Below, in pieces: positions 34,821 to 42,747 of a DNA stretch of 42,747 bases. Each line of letters begins with the position of its first letter. Within the stretch, counting starts at the first letter, position 1. The position numbers and the translations under genes are program-made. Under the pieces are notes generated by a model that worked only from the letters and a program-made list of their open reading frames with translations, was not told the DNA's origin and did no database searches. This DNA is from Verrucomicrobiaceae bacterium (GTDB lineage Bacteria; Verrucomicrobiota; Verrucomicrobiia; Chthoniobacterales; JAATET01): contig JAIYAZ010000078.1 in the NCBI GenBank assembly GCA_027488755.1, positions 1 through 42,747 of the forward strand. Direction: 5' to 3'.

Positions 34821-36383
34821 ATGAGCAATTCGTCCTCTGATAAGGCGGGTCTTCCCGCGTGGTTTCTGATTCTTGCCGTCGGCGGCATCGCCGGCATCGT
34901 GCTTGGCGGCGTGTTCTTTTTCTCCACCGGGGACGATGCGACGAAAAGCGCCCCGGTGACGACGACGCCCGCGGCCACCCCGGCGACGACCGTTGCCGCG
35001 GCGACGCCGAAGCCGGCGTCTCCGGTGAAGTCCGCGCCGGCCATCACGGAAATGCCGACGACGCTGGAGGGGTGGAATCAGCAGATCGCGAGCGCGAACC
35101 TCGAAAGTTACCCCGCGCTGATGGATGGCGTGCTCCGCATTGGCGATGGCGGCATGCGCAACCAGGTTGCCGAGACGCTGCTGTTGAAGTGGCTGAACGC
35201 GGATCGCGAGACCTACCTCGTTTACCTCGATCAGCTCGAGAGCAGCCCGGATGAGGGCGCGGGTGCGTGGCCGGTGCTCGTGCCGGCCTTTGTGAACGTC
35301 GTGCCGAAGCTCGGCGAGGCCGCGGTGCAGTCCCCGGAACTCGAGGAGGCCGTGCAGTGGATGACCGATTATTACGCGGAGCAGAATCCCGACGCCGCCC
35401 TCGCCTGGAGCCGCAAGTGGCTGCTCGGCGACGCGCAGGAATCGGCCATGGCGACGATTGCCGGTCAGTTTGCGAAGACGTCCCTCACCAAGGCCGAGGA
35501 ACTCGCGCGGAGCATTCCGACGCCTTCCGCCCGACTCGACGCGCTGGCCAACATCGCGGCCGAACTCGGCAAGCAGCAGCCCGACAAGGCGCTGGCCTGG
35601 GCGCGGGGCCTGACGGATCCCGACGAGAAGGCCGCCGCGGTGGAGGAGGTCATGTGGTCCATGGCCGACGCGAATCCCGAGGCCGCCGCGCAGCAGGTGC
35701 AGGCGATGAACGATCCCGAAATGCTCCAGAACATCGGCAGCACGATCGCGGAGTCCCTCGCCGCGGGCAATCCCCAGCGCGGCATTGCGTGGGCGGAGTC
35801 CGTGCCCGCGGGCGCGGCGCGGGATGAGGCCATCGTCGGAGCGATTTCCGGCTGGGCGAAGAAGGACCCGACGGCGGCCTTTGCCTACTTCCAGAGCAAG
35901 CAGGGGGCCAACGCCGACGCGGCGGAGGGCCTCTTTGAGCAATGGGCCAGCAATGACCCGAAGGCCGCCGCGGATCAGGCCCGGCAGCTCGCGACCCCCG
36001 AGGTGCGCGAGAAGGCCTATACGGGAATCGTGAACGGCTGGCTGAACGGGGCCGACCCCAGCTCGGTCGAGCAATGGGTCGACCAGCTTCCCCCGGGCAA
36101 GGATCGCGATGTGGCCTCGGCGACGCTGGTGGATGCCTTCGGCGTGAACGAGCCGCAGGTGGCCTGGGATCGCGCGCTCACGATCAAGGACGCGCAGGTG
36201 CGGCAGGACGCCGTGCTCTCCGCGTTTTCCTCGCTCGTGCAGGCCGATGAGGCCGGCGCCCGGGCGGCGTTGAATTCCAACGTGCTCGGCGAGCAGGAGA
36301 AAAAGATCCTCACGCCGATCCTGGAGTCCATCTCCGCGATGAACGCGGGCAGCAACGTGCCGCCGGCTCCGGGCGGGCAGTAG
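34821..36383 (+). CDS. Membrane-anchored helical-repeat protein
   Basis: This protein has 520 residues. A cytoplasmic stub and one membrane helix (about 12-35) are followed by a Thr/Pro/Ala-rich linker. The remaining ~420 residues are short helical repeats with recurring A-x-x-W-A and D-P-x-x-A elements (QPDKALAWARGLTDPDEKAAAVEEV, NPQRGIAWAESVPAGAARDEAI, DPTAAFAYFQSK). The repeats suggest a superhelical binding surface facing the periplasm. I recognise no named family, only a repeat style seen in verrucomicrobial envelope proteins. Confidence 0.65.
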   Translation: MSNSSSDKAGLPAWFLILAVGGIAGIVLGGVFFFSTGDDATKSAPVTTTPAATPATTVAAATPKPASPVKSAPAITEMPTTLEGWNQQIASANLESYPALMDGVLRIGDGGMRNQVAETLLLKWLNADRETYLVYLDQLESSPDEGAGAWPVLVPAFVNVVPKLGEAAVQSPELEEAVQWMTDYYAEQNPDAALAWSRKWLLGDAQESAMATIAGQFAKTSLTKAEELARSIPTPSARLDALANIAAELGKQQPDKALAWARGLTDPDEKAAAVEEVMWSMADANPEAAAQQVQAMNDPEMLQNIGSTIAESLAAGNPQRGIAWAESVPAGAARDEAIVGAISGWAKKDPTAAFAYFQSKQGANADAAEGLFEQWASNDPKAAADQARQLATPEVREKAYTGIVNGWLNGADPSSVEQWVDQLPPGKDRDVASATLVDAFGVNEPQVAWDRALTIKDAQVRQDAVLSAFSSLVQADEAGARAALNSNVLGEQEKKILTPILESISAMNAGSNVPPAPGGQ

Positions 36384-36395
36384 GCCTGGCTGATT

Positions 36396-37376
36396 CTACG
36401 GGGCGAGCGCGGCGCACTCGGCGAGATGCGCCGCCGCGAGATCCTCGACGCCCGCGACGGATTCCACGCGGGCGAAGCGTTCGCGAAGGTGGCGGCCGTG
36501 GGGCATGCCGCGACTGTAGGCCATGAGCCGGGCGCGCATGCCGTGGATGGCCCGGCGTTCGTCGCCGCGCCGGAGGACTTCCAGCCGGCAGTGCCGGACG
36601 ACGAAGCTCCATCGCTCGGCGAGGGTCGGGGCGCGGAACGCCGCCGCGTCGCCGGCCATGGCCGCCTTGATCTCGGAGAAAATCCACGGGCTCGTCATCG
36701 CGGCGCGGCCGATCATGAGTCCGGCCACGCGGGTTTCGCGGCGTCGTTTGAGCGCATCCGCGGCGCTGGCGATGTCGCCATTGCCGATGACGGGGACGCG
36801 CACGGCTTCCGCGACTTCGGCAATGACGTCCCAGTCGGCCACGCCGGAGTAACCCTGCTCCTTCGTGCGTCCGTGGACGGCGATGCGCGTGATGCCGCTG
36901 TCTTCGAGCAGGCGGGCGGTCGTCGGGGCGTTGATGGTTGCCGCGCTCCAGCCGATGCGGATCTTCGCGGTGACCGGAACGGGGGCCACGGCCTGCACGA
37001 CGGCGCGGGCCACGCGCTCGAGGAGCGGGCAGTCCTTGAGCAGGGCGGAGCCGCCCTGCTTGCAGACGACCTTGTTGACCGGGCAGCCGAAGTTCAGGTC
37101 GATGAAGTCGGGCTGCACCCAGTCGACGACGGCGCGGGCGGCCTCGCCGAGGTGGGCGGGATCGGCCCCGAAAAGCTGGACGCCGACGGGCCGCTCCCCG
37201 GGGGTGAATTCCACGTACTCCTGCGTGCGGCTGTTGCGGTGCAGGATGCCCTCGGCGGAGACGAACTCCGAGGTGAGCACGTCGGCGCCGTGCTCGCGGC
37301 AGAGCTGCCGGAAGACCGTGTTGGTCACGCCCGCCATGGGCGCGAGGAAGAGCGGGAAATCCGGGGTCGGGATCAT
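36396..37376 (-). CDS. dus: tRNA-dihydrouridine synthase (Dus family)
   Basis: This 326-residue flavoprotein reduces uridines in tRNA D-loops using FMN and NADPH. Family features are FLAPMAGVTNTVFRQLC, SEFVSAEGI, FIDLNFGCPVNKVVCKQGGSALLKD with the catalytic Cys, AVHGRTKEQGYSGVADW, VIGNGDI and GLMIGRAAMTSPWIF. The profile is closest to the DusB subgroup, but I cannot assign the site. The ATG at 37376 lies directly beside the stop of the upstream minus-strand gene, so the two are probably co-transcribed. Confidence 0.92.
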   Translation of the reverse strand: MIPTPDFPLFLAPMAGVTNTVFRQLCREHGADVLTSEFVSAEGILHRNSRTQEYVEFTPGERPVGVQLFGADPAHLGEAARAVVDWVQPDFIDLNFGCPVNKVVCKQGGSALLKDCPLLERVARAVVQAVAPVPVTAKIRIGWSAATINAPTTARLLEDSGITRIAVHGRTKEQGYSGVADWDVIAEVAEAVRVPVIGNGDIASAADALKRRRETRVAGLMIGRAAMTSPWIFSEIKAAMAGDAAAFRAPTLAERWSFVVRHCRLEVLRRGDERRAIHGMRARLMAYSRGMPHGRHLRERFARVESVAGVEDLAAAHLAECAALAP

Positions 37377-37910
37377 TTACGCCGCGGGCGGGGCGGGCGG
37401 GGCGGGCGGGGCGGGCGCACCGCCCATCGCGCCGTCGAGAAGCTCGGCGACCTCCTTTTGCACGGCGGGGATTTGTTCGAGCGTGAGGTGGGGGTTGGCG
37501 AGCAGGAAGGTTTCGCCGGTGGCGGGGAGTTCGTAGATGAGCGTGTCGGCGTCGGGCGATTCCATGGACCGCAGGGCGCGTTTGCGCTCGAGCATGACGG
37601 CGAGGATGTAGATCGCGTTGCGGTAGCGCGGGTCGTTCGTTTCGATGAGCGCGCGGAGGAGGCTCTCGGCGTCGTTCCGTTTGAGCGGCTCCGGCGGCGG
37701 CGGCGCGGGCGGTTCGTAGCGGGTGCGCCAGAACGAGAAGGGCTGGACGTTGTCGTTGCGGGCCTGCCAGGCCTCCTCGCAGAGGTCCTCGCGGCGGAAG
37801 CCGTCGCGGTCGCGGTGGATGAGGGTGTAGAACAGCTCGCCCTCGGCAAACTCCCGGCCCGTGGCGGAGCAGGTGTGCGAGCGGCTTTTGATTTCCCAGT
37901 CGTTTTGCAT
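37377..37910 (-). CDS. Conserved hypothetical with Cys motif and APP tail
   Basis: This protein has 177 residues. The N-terminal part contains CSATGREFAEGELFYTLIHRD and REDLCEEAW, spaced like a small metal-binding or zinc-ribbon-like domain with only two cysteines visible. A helical middle follows (ESLLRALIETNDPRYRNAIYILAVMLERKR), then a tail of PAPPAPPAPPAA. The C-terminus is encoded by three perfect 9-bp repeats. I recognise no function. It lies between an lptF-like gene (start 2 bp away) and dus, all on the minus strand. Confidence 0.65.
   Translation of the reverse strand: MQNDWEIKSRSHTCSATGREFAEGELFYTLIHRDRDGFRREDLCEEAWQARNDNVQPFSFWRTRYEPPAPPPPEPLKRNDAESLLRALIETNDPRYRNAIYILAVMLERKRALRSMESPDADTLIYELPATGETFLLANPHLTLEQIPAVQKEVAELLDGAMGGAPAPPAPPAPPAA
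37387..37413. repeat. Three 9-bp tandem repeats encoding APP units
   Basis: ggcggggcg repeats three times perfectly and encodes the Ala/Pro tail of the minus-strand gene at 37377-37910. Confidence 0.9.
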
Positions 37911-37912
37911 GG

Positions 37913-39040
37913 CTAGCCGAGGAGTTTCGGAATCCGGATGTCGCGGTTGGTCGAGCGCATCCAGAGGAGCAGAACGCCGACGCCGAGGAAGAGGATGTAG
38001 GGGGCCCAGGCGGCGATTTCCGGCGACACGCGCCCGCCCTTGCCGAAGGTTACGAGCAGGCTGCTGAGGGCGAACTGGAGGAAGAAGAGCGTGATGGCAA
38101 GCGCGACGCCGCCGAGGATGCCGCGGCGCGAATAGACGATGCCGAGCGGGGCGGCGATGAAGACGACGATGAGCGCGCTCCAGGGCAGGGCCCAGCGGTT
38201 TTCGAGCTGGGTGCGGAAGGGGGCGAGGCGCGCGGGGGGGAAGTCGGCGTTGTAGCGGAGGTAATCGCGGAGCTCGGGCACGGAAAGGTAGTCGGGGTTC
38301 ATCGTCGAGCTGGAGATGCGCCAGGGCGTTTCGCTCCAGTCGCTCACCGCGTAGTTTTTGTGCATCTGCGTGCGGGTGATTTCGCCCTCGGGACTCTGGT
38401 CGACGATTTTCACGTTGTCGAAGTTCCACGTTTTCCGCGCCGCGTCGTAGCGGCCGGTGCGGGCGTAGAACTGCCACTCGATCAATCCATCGGGGTTTTC
38501 CTGGATAATCTGGACGTCGTTGACCTGGTTTCGCGCGGGGTAGATTTTCCGCATATACCAGGTGCGGCGGTCGGCGCGGTTGCGGAACATGTGGGCGGTG
38601 AGCGCGCGGTCGTCGGCTTTTTTCCCGCTGTTGAGCTCCTTGAGCATGGCCTTCTTGGTTTTCTCGGCGTGGGGGGCGCCCTCGTAGTTGAGCGCGGTGA
38701 CGACGCCGACGAGGACGAGGCCGATGATGAAAAGCGGGAGGAGCATGCGCACGACGCTGCGGCCGGCGGTGAGCATGGAGATGACCTCGTTTGAGCGGGA
38801 CATCTGCGTGAGCGAATAGAGCAGGGCGAGCAGCATGCACATCGGCAGGATGAGCGACATGACCTGCGGGAGCTGCGCGAGGTAGAAGCGGACGATGAAC
38901 GCGAAGCCGGCCCGGCCTTCGATGAAGTCGCCGATGTTGTCCATCAGGTCGAACACGAGCCAAATTGCGATGAAGCCGAAAAAGCAGTAGAGGAACGGGA
39001 CGAAAAATTTGCTGAGGACGTATCGATCAAGAATGGTCAT
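37913..39040 (-). CDS. LptF/LptG family LPS export permease
   Basis: This 375-residue inner-membrane protein has the YjgP/YjgQ layout: three N-terminal helices (from MTILDRYVLSKFF), a ~150-residue periplasmic beta domain (RADRRTWYMRKIYPARNQVNDVQ), then three C-terminal helices (ALIVVFIAAPLGIVYSRRG, GVALAITLFFLQFALSSLL). It pairs with another LptF/G and the LptB ATPase to pull LPS across the envelope. Whether it is F or G cannot be settled here. ATG 39040 is the start that fits the family. No second permease is adjacent. Confidence 0.88.
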   Translation of the reverse strand: MTILDRYVLSKFFVPFLYCFFGFIAIWLVFDLMDNIGDFIEGRAGFAFIVRFYLAQLPQVMSLILPMCMLLALLYSLTQMSRSNEVISMLTAGRSVVRMLLPLFIIGLVLVGVVTALNYEGAPHAEKTKKAMLKELNSGKKADDRALTAHMFRNRADRRTWYMRKIYPARNQVNDVQIIQENPDGLIEWQFYARTGRYDAARKTWNFDNVKIVDQSPEGEITRTQMHKNYAVSDWSETPWRISSSTMNPDYLSVPELRDYLRYNADFPPARLAPFRTQLENRWALPWSALIVVFIAAPLGIVYSRRGILGGVALAITLFFLQFALSSLLVTFGKGGRVSPEIAAWAPYILFLGVGVLLLWMRSTNRDIRIPKLLG

Positions 39041-39189
39041 GGAAATGGCACCCGGCGCGGACCGCAGGCGAAGCAACGTAGTTTCGCGGCTTCCCGCCCC
39101 GGTTCAACCCCAAACCGCCGCGCCGGCCTCCGGCGAAGGGCGGAAATTTTACCGGTGACATTTCGCCCGCGCTCGGCGGTCATGGGCTC

Positions 39190-40446
39190 GTGAGCAAACC
39201 TGCCATTTTGAATTCCCTGGGAATGGGGCTGCGCCGGTTCCTGTCGCCGGTGGTGTTTTTGCCGTTGCTGGTTCTGGTTTACGGCGCGGTGTGTTTCTCC
39301 ACGCTCCAGAAGGCGCTGGATCATCCGGACGGCCGGGCGGATTTTCTGAGCGGCGACGCGAAGGCCTACCTGGCGGTCGCGCGACTGTTCGCCGACGGGG
39401 ATTTTTCCATGGATTACGTGAAGGGGCGCCCGCACCGGCAGCCGCTTTATCCCGCGGCCCTGGCGGTGGCGATGCGCGTGAAGGGGGAGGATTATTTCTG
39501 GCTGGCGACGGTCAATATCGTCGTCGCCGTCGCGGGCTTGATCCTGCTTTACCTCGCGGTGCTGGGGACGCATGGCAGTCCGGGCGTGGCCGCGGCGGTG
39601 GGTGTGCTCTACGCGGTGAATCCGTTTGTGCTGAGGCAGTCGGCGGAGCATTTCATGACGGAGCCGATGCACATCACGCTGATGATTGGCGTGATCTTTT
39701 GTTTTCTCGGCTACCTCCGGCAGGGGCGGCCGTGGCAATTGCTCGCGGCGGTGGCGCTCACCGGGCTGGATTACCTCACGCGGCCGAACGGGTTGTTTGT
39801 GATGATCTCGCTCGTGGCGGCGCTCGGGTTGCGCGAGGTCGTGCTGGCGCTGCGCGCGCGGCCCGAGCGGAGCGAACTCCTTCGGCGCGCGGGGCTCTAC
39901 GCGTTGGCGGGGCTGGTCTTTGTGGTGGTGACGATCCCGACGTGGGTGCCGCGGGCGCAGCATTTCGGCCGGCCGATTTATCACGGGTATCTCTCGAATT
40001 TTCTGTGGGTCGATACCTACGAGCAGGGGCGTTCGGACGCCGTGTATACCTGGCGGGATTACGTCGCGACCCACACGCTGGGAGACGCGGTGCGCCGCGG
40101 GTTTGACGGGGCCTGGAACGTCGCGGTGCGGATTCCCACCCGGATGGAGCGGGTGTTTCCGGCGTTGTCGTTCTTTGCGCTCGTCGGTCTGCTTGTGGCG
40201 TTGGTGCGCGGACCGCTCGCCTATCGCATCTTTGTAGTGTTCGGCTTGATCCAACTGCTCCCGCTCATGTGGACCAACCTCTCGAATCCCAACGTGCGCG
40301 TGCCGTATGCGTCGGTGATGCCCATCCAGCTTGCGCTGGCAGCGTTTGGCCTGGCGTTCGTGCGGGATCTCGCGCTGCGGACGGCGGGGCGTTTGCCGCG
40401 GATCGGAAACCCTCGTCCCACCGCCACCGCGGAGCATCGGTCGTGA
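39190..40446 (+). CDS. GT39/PMT-like membrane glycosyltransferase
   Basis: This 418-residue polytopic membrane protein has about nine hydrophobic segments. An early cytoplasmic-to-periplasmic loop (DFLSGDAKAYLAVARLFADGDF and YVKGRPHRQPLYP) resembles the substrate-binding loop of ArnT/PMT-type enzymes that use lipid-linked sugars. The acceptor is unknown. The start is GTG 39190; the nearby ATG at 39182 reads into a stop. The stop overlaps the dinG-like start (GTGA). Confidence 0.7.
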   Translation: MSKPAILNSLGMGLRRFLSPVVFLPLLVLVYGAVCFSTLQKALDHPDGRADFLSGDAKAYLAVARLFADGDFSMDYVKGRPHRQPLYPAALAVAMRVKGEDYFWLATVNIVVAVAGLILLYLAVLGTHGSPGVAAAVGVLYAVNPFVLRQSAEHFMTEPMHITLMIGVIFCFLGYLRQGRPWQLLAAVALTGLDYLTRPNGLFVMISLVAALGLREVVLALRARPERSELLRRAGLYALAGLVFVVVTIPTWVPRAQHFGRPIYHGYLSNFLWVDTYEQGRSDAVYTWRDYVATHTLGDAVRRGFDGAWNVAVRIPTRMERVFPALSFFALVGLLVALVRGPLAYRIFVVFGLIQLLPLMWTNLSNPNVRVPYASVMPIQLALAAFGLAFVRDLALRTAGRLPRIGNPRPTATAEHRS

Positions 40447-42446
40447 TCTCGCTCGTCGAAACGAACGATGGCGGCGTGGTGCCGGGCGCGCTGGAGCGCG
40501 AGGTGGCGGACATTTTCTCCGCCACGGGACTGCTTTCCACGCGGCCGGGATTTGAGTGGCGGCCCGAGCAGCAGCAGATGGCCTGCGCGGTGGCCCGCAC
40601 GCTCGAGCGGGGCGGGCATCTCGTGGTCGAGGCCGGCACGGGGGTGGGTAAATCGTTTGCCTACGTGATCCCAGCGATCCTCCATGCCGTGCGGGCGCGG
40701 CGGAAGGCGGTCATCTCGACCCACACGATCAATCTCCAGGAGCAGCTCATCTACAAGGACATCCCCGCCCTGCAGGCGCTGCTGCCGGTGGAGTTCGAGG
40801 CCGCGCTGCTCAAGGGGCGGCAAAATTACTGCTGCGGCACGCGGCTGGCGCGGGCCCTCCGGCAGGCCGACGGGCTGTTCACCTCCACGCAGCGGGCGGA
40901 GCTGGAGCGGATCCTCGAGTGGAGCCGGCACACGACCGACGGCTCGCTGAGCGACTTCACGGAACAGCCCGATCCCGAGGTGTGGGCGCAGGTATGCAGC
41001 GAGCGCTCGATTTGCACGCAGCGGACGTGCGGGTCGAACCGCGCCTGCTTTTACCAGGCCGTGCGGAAGCGGCTGGCCGCGGCGCATCTCGTCGTGGTGA
41101 ATCATCCGCTCTTTTTCACGCTGCTGGGCTCGGAGGAGGAACTGGAGGAGCGGGAGGACGGGGGATTCATCTTCCCGAATGATTTCGTGATCTTCGACGA
41201 GGCGCACACGCTCGAGGGCGTGGCCTCGCGGCACATCGGCTTTTCCGTCTCGCAATACGGACTGCGCCAGTCGTTGCAGCGGCTTTACAATCCTCGCACG
41301 AAAAAGGGGCTCTTTGCCGTGCTTCGCCAGGGCGACGGCGTGGAGGCGGTGACGGATCTGCTGCCGGCGAGCGACGAGTTTTTCGACGGGGTCGGCCGGG
41401 CGTGTCAGTTCAAAAAGGGGCGCGAATACCGAGTGCGCGAGGCCGGGTTGGCGGATGCGGGGGAGTTGAGTGCGGGGCTGGCGCAGGTGATCGAGCGCGT
41501 CGGGGCGGCGGCCGGGAAATGCGAAGATGACGTGACGAAGGCTGAGTTAATGGACGTTGCCCGGCGTCTCCGCGAAAGCCGGGTGGGCGTGGCGGATTTT
41601 TTGGCGCAGGCCGACCGCGGGCATGTTTATTGGGTCGAGCAAACCGGGCGCCGCGAGTCGTTGCACAATCTCCACGCCGCGCCGGTCGATCTCGCCGCGT
41701 GCCTGCGGCGGTTGCTCTTTCGCGACGGAGCCTGTTCGGTGCTCACCAGCGCAACCCTCGCCGTGGCGGGGGATGACATGCGTTACTTCCGCGAGCGGCT
41801 CGGGGCCGATGAGGTGCCGGCCACGCGGATTGGCAGTCCGTTTGACTACGAGCGCCAGATGAAGCTGCACCTCGTGCGCCGGATGCCCGATCCGCGGGAC
41901 AGCGGCTACGAGGACGCGCTGGAGGAATGGGTGCTGCGGTTCCTGCGCGAGAGCGACGGGCGGGCGTTTGTGCTCTTCACGAGCTACGCGCTCATGCAGC
42001 GCATGGCGGAACGGTTGCGCGCGGCCTGTGACCGGGCCGGGTGGCCGTTGCTCGTGCAGGGGGAGGGGATGTCCCGCACGCGGCTGGTGATGGCCTTTCG
42101 CGACTCGGGGCGCGCCGTGTTGTTTGGCACGGACAGCTTTTGGAGCGGCGTGGATGTGCCCGGCGAGGCCTTGTCGAACGTGATCATCACGCGCCTGCCC
42201 TTCGCGATGCCGGATCACCCGCTCATTGAAGCGAAGCTCGAGGCGATCGAGGCCGGGGGCGGGGATCCCTTTCAGCAGTATTCGCTGCCGGAGGCCGTTC
42301 TCAAACTGCGCCAGGGCGTGGGGCGGCTCATCCGGGCGAAGACCGATCGCGGGATTGTGGTGATCCTCGACAGCCGCATCGTGACGAAGCCGTATGGGCG
42401 CGCTTTTCTCGCCGCGCTGCCAAAATGCCCCGTCGAGATTCATTAA
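40443..42446 (+). CDS. DinG/XPD-type ATP-dependent DNA helicase
   Basis: This superfamily 2 helicase has 667 residues. Walker A is GTGVGKS (65-71) and the Walker B box is DEAH in FVIFDEAHTLEG. Cysteines in NYCCGTR, CSERSICTQRTCGSNRACF match an iron-sulfur cluster domain. Helicase motifs in the C-terminal half include VLTSATL, FVLFTSYALMQ and LRQGVGRLIR. Such helicases unwind 5'-overhang DNA in repair. GTG 40443 overlaps the preceding stop by 4 bp; longer upstream forms would read out of the glycosyltransferase gene. Confidence 0.9.
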   Translation: MISLVETNDGGVVPGALEREVADIFSATGLLSTRPGFEWRPEQQQMACAVARTLERGGHLVVEAGTGVGKSFAYVIPAILHAVRARRKAVISTHTINLQEQLIYKDIPALQALLPVEFEAALLKGRQNYCCGTRLARALRQADGLFTSTQRAELERILEWSRHTTDGSLSDFTEQPDPEVWAQVCSERSICTQRTCGSNRACFYQAVRKRLAAAHLVVVNHPLFFTLLGSEEELEEREDGGFIFPNDFVIFDEAHTLEGVASRHIGFSVSQYGLRQSLQRLYNPRTKKGLFAVLRQGDGVEAVTDLLPASDEFFDGVGRACQFKKGREYRVREAGLADAGELSAGLAQVIERVGAAAGKCEDDVTKAELMDVARRLRESRVGVADFLAQADRGHVYWVEQTGRRESLHNLHAAPVDLAACLRRLLFRDGACSVLTSATLAVAGDDMRYFRERLGADEVPATRIGSPFDYERQMKLHLVRRMPDPRDSGYEDALEEWVLRFLRESDGRAFVLFTSYALMQRMAERLRAACDRAGWPLLVQGEGMSRTRLVMAFRDSGRAVLFGTDSFWSGVDVPGEALSNVIITRLPFAMPDHPLIEAKLEAIEAGGGDPFQQYSLPEAVLKLRQGVGRLIRAKTDRGIVVILDSRIVTKPYGRAFLAALPKCPVEIH

Positions 42447-42747
42447 AAGCCGCGCCGCGGCGCCGCTGGCGGTGGGGGCGCACGGTGCTCCTGCTCGCAC
42501 TCCTCCTCGCGGCGCTGCCGGTGTTGCAGGTCGGGTGCGTGCGCTTCGTGAACCCGCCGATCACGCCCGAGATGGTGCGCTTCCGCTGGTCGGGCGAACC
42601 GGACGCGCGAGAGCGCGGCCTGCGCTTCACGTGGATGCCCCTGGCCGAGGTGCCGCGCCCGTTGATCCGCTTTCTGTGGGCGTCGGAGGACCAGCGGTTC
42701 TTTCTCCACCGCGGGATTGATTTCGAGGAGATCGACGCCGCGCTGGC
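42425..42747 (+). CDS. mtgA: Monofunctional peptidoglycan transglycosylase, N-terminal part
   Basis: Only the first ~107 residues are in the window. An N-terminal basic stretch (MPRRDSLKAAPRRR) and one membrane helix (about 20-36) precede VPRPLIRFLWASEDQRFFLHRGIDFEEIDAAL. That segment matches the start of the GT51 transglycosylase domain (E-D-x-x-F-x-x-H-x-G). The catalytic Glu and the membrane anchor are visible. GT51 enzymes polymerise lipid II. The ATG at 42425 overlaps the helicase stop by 22 bp. The 3' end is outside the window; a bifunctional PBP is possible but MtgA fits better. Confidence 0.85.
   Translation, partial: MPRRDSLKAAPRRRWRWGRTVLLLALLLAALPVLQVGCVRFVNPPITPEMVRFRWSGEPDARERGLRFTWMPLAEVPRPLIRFLWASEDQRFFLHRGIDFEEIDAAL

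Noticed and set aside
40269-40442. N-terminal extension of the DinG-like helicase
   Set aside because: It lies within the glycosyltransferase gene, and the GTG at 40443 gives the normal N-terminus with a coupled overlap.

Overview
The window is a GC-rich (about two-thirds G+C by eye), densely coded stretch of a Gram-negative bacterial chromosome. An LPS-export permease (LptF/G type), exported and lipid-anchored proteins and a Bat-type aerotolerance operon fit a diderm. The gene set (Bat operon, a large GreA-domain fusion, Mpl, an exported heparinase-like lyase, a helical-repeat envelope protein, an intergenic palindromic repeat) suggests Verrucomicrobiota, perhaps Opitutae. That placement is an inference from gene content, since no rRNA is present. 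I recognise no prophage, insertion sequence, CRISPR array or defence system, and most of the window is ordinary core genome.

Layout. 1-3735 (+): end of a Bat operon, with a Q/K/D-repeat BatC-like tail, BatD, BatE and a DUF3108 protein, all overlapping or nearly so. 3802-4796: an exported OB-fold protein tail-to-tail with riboflavin synthase. 4902-7315 (+): a lipoprotein coupled to a REC-GGDEF-EAL cyclic-di-GMP protein. 7387-9939 (+): a large heparinase II/III-like lyase. 9977-10207: tRNA-Ala(CGC) on the minus strand, with a duplicated copy of its 3' end 138 bp away. 10387-12693 (+): a membrane hybrid histidine kinase, followed by a LamG-like secreted protein (-).

13570-16294 (-): a translationally coupled operon of a COG0523 metallochaperone GTPase with a His-rich loop, a YcgR/DUF318 permease and a YcgQ/DUF1980 protein. 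16427-19779: a 60-residue membrane protein (+), then metF, an NSS transporter with a MetS-like small partner, and a DUF309 protein (all -). 19873-24735 (+): two CNNM/CBS proteins, a sulfite-reductase-type flavoprotein reductase, and Mpl, which recycles murein peptides. infA lies opposite (-).

25343-31432 (+): a desaturase with a coiled-coil tail, the GreA-fusion protein, enolase, a FtsB/DivIC-like protein, a three-copy palindromic repeat, and prfB with an intact programmed +1 frameshift. 31454-42747: a secreted hypothetical and cardiolipin synthase (-), aroB and a repeat protein (+), dus, a Cys-containing hypothetical and LptF/G (-), then a GT39-type membrane glycosyltransferase, a DinG-type helicase and the start of mtgA (+).

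The common theme is envelope building and maintenance: peptidoglycan (mpl, mtgA, ftsB), phospholipids (cls, desaturase), LPS (lptF) and envelope proteins. Housekeeping translation and central metabolism genes (infA, prfB, eno, aroB, metF, ribE, dus, tRNA-Ala) are interleaved. The points most worth a second look are the prfB recoding site, the duplicated tRNA 3' end, the GreA fusion, the desaturase tail, the NSS small-subunit pair and the palindromic repeats beside prfB.
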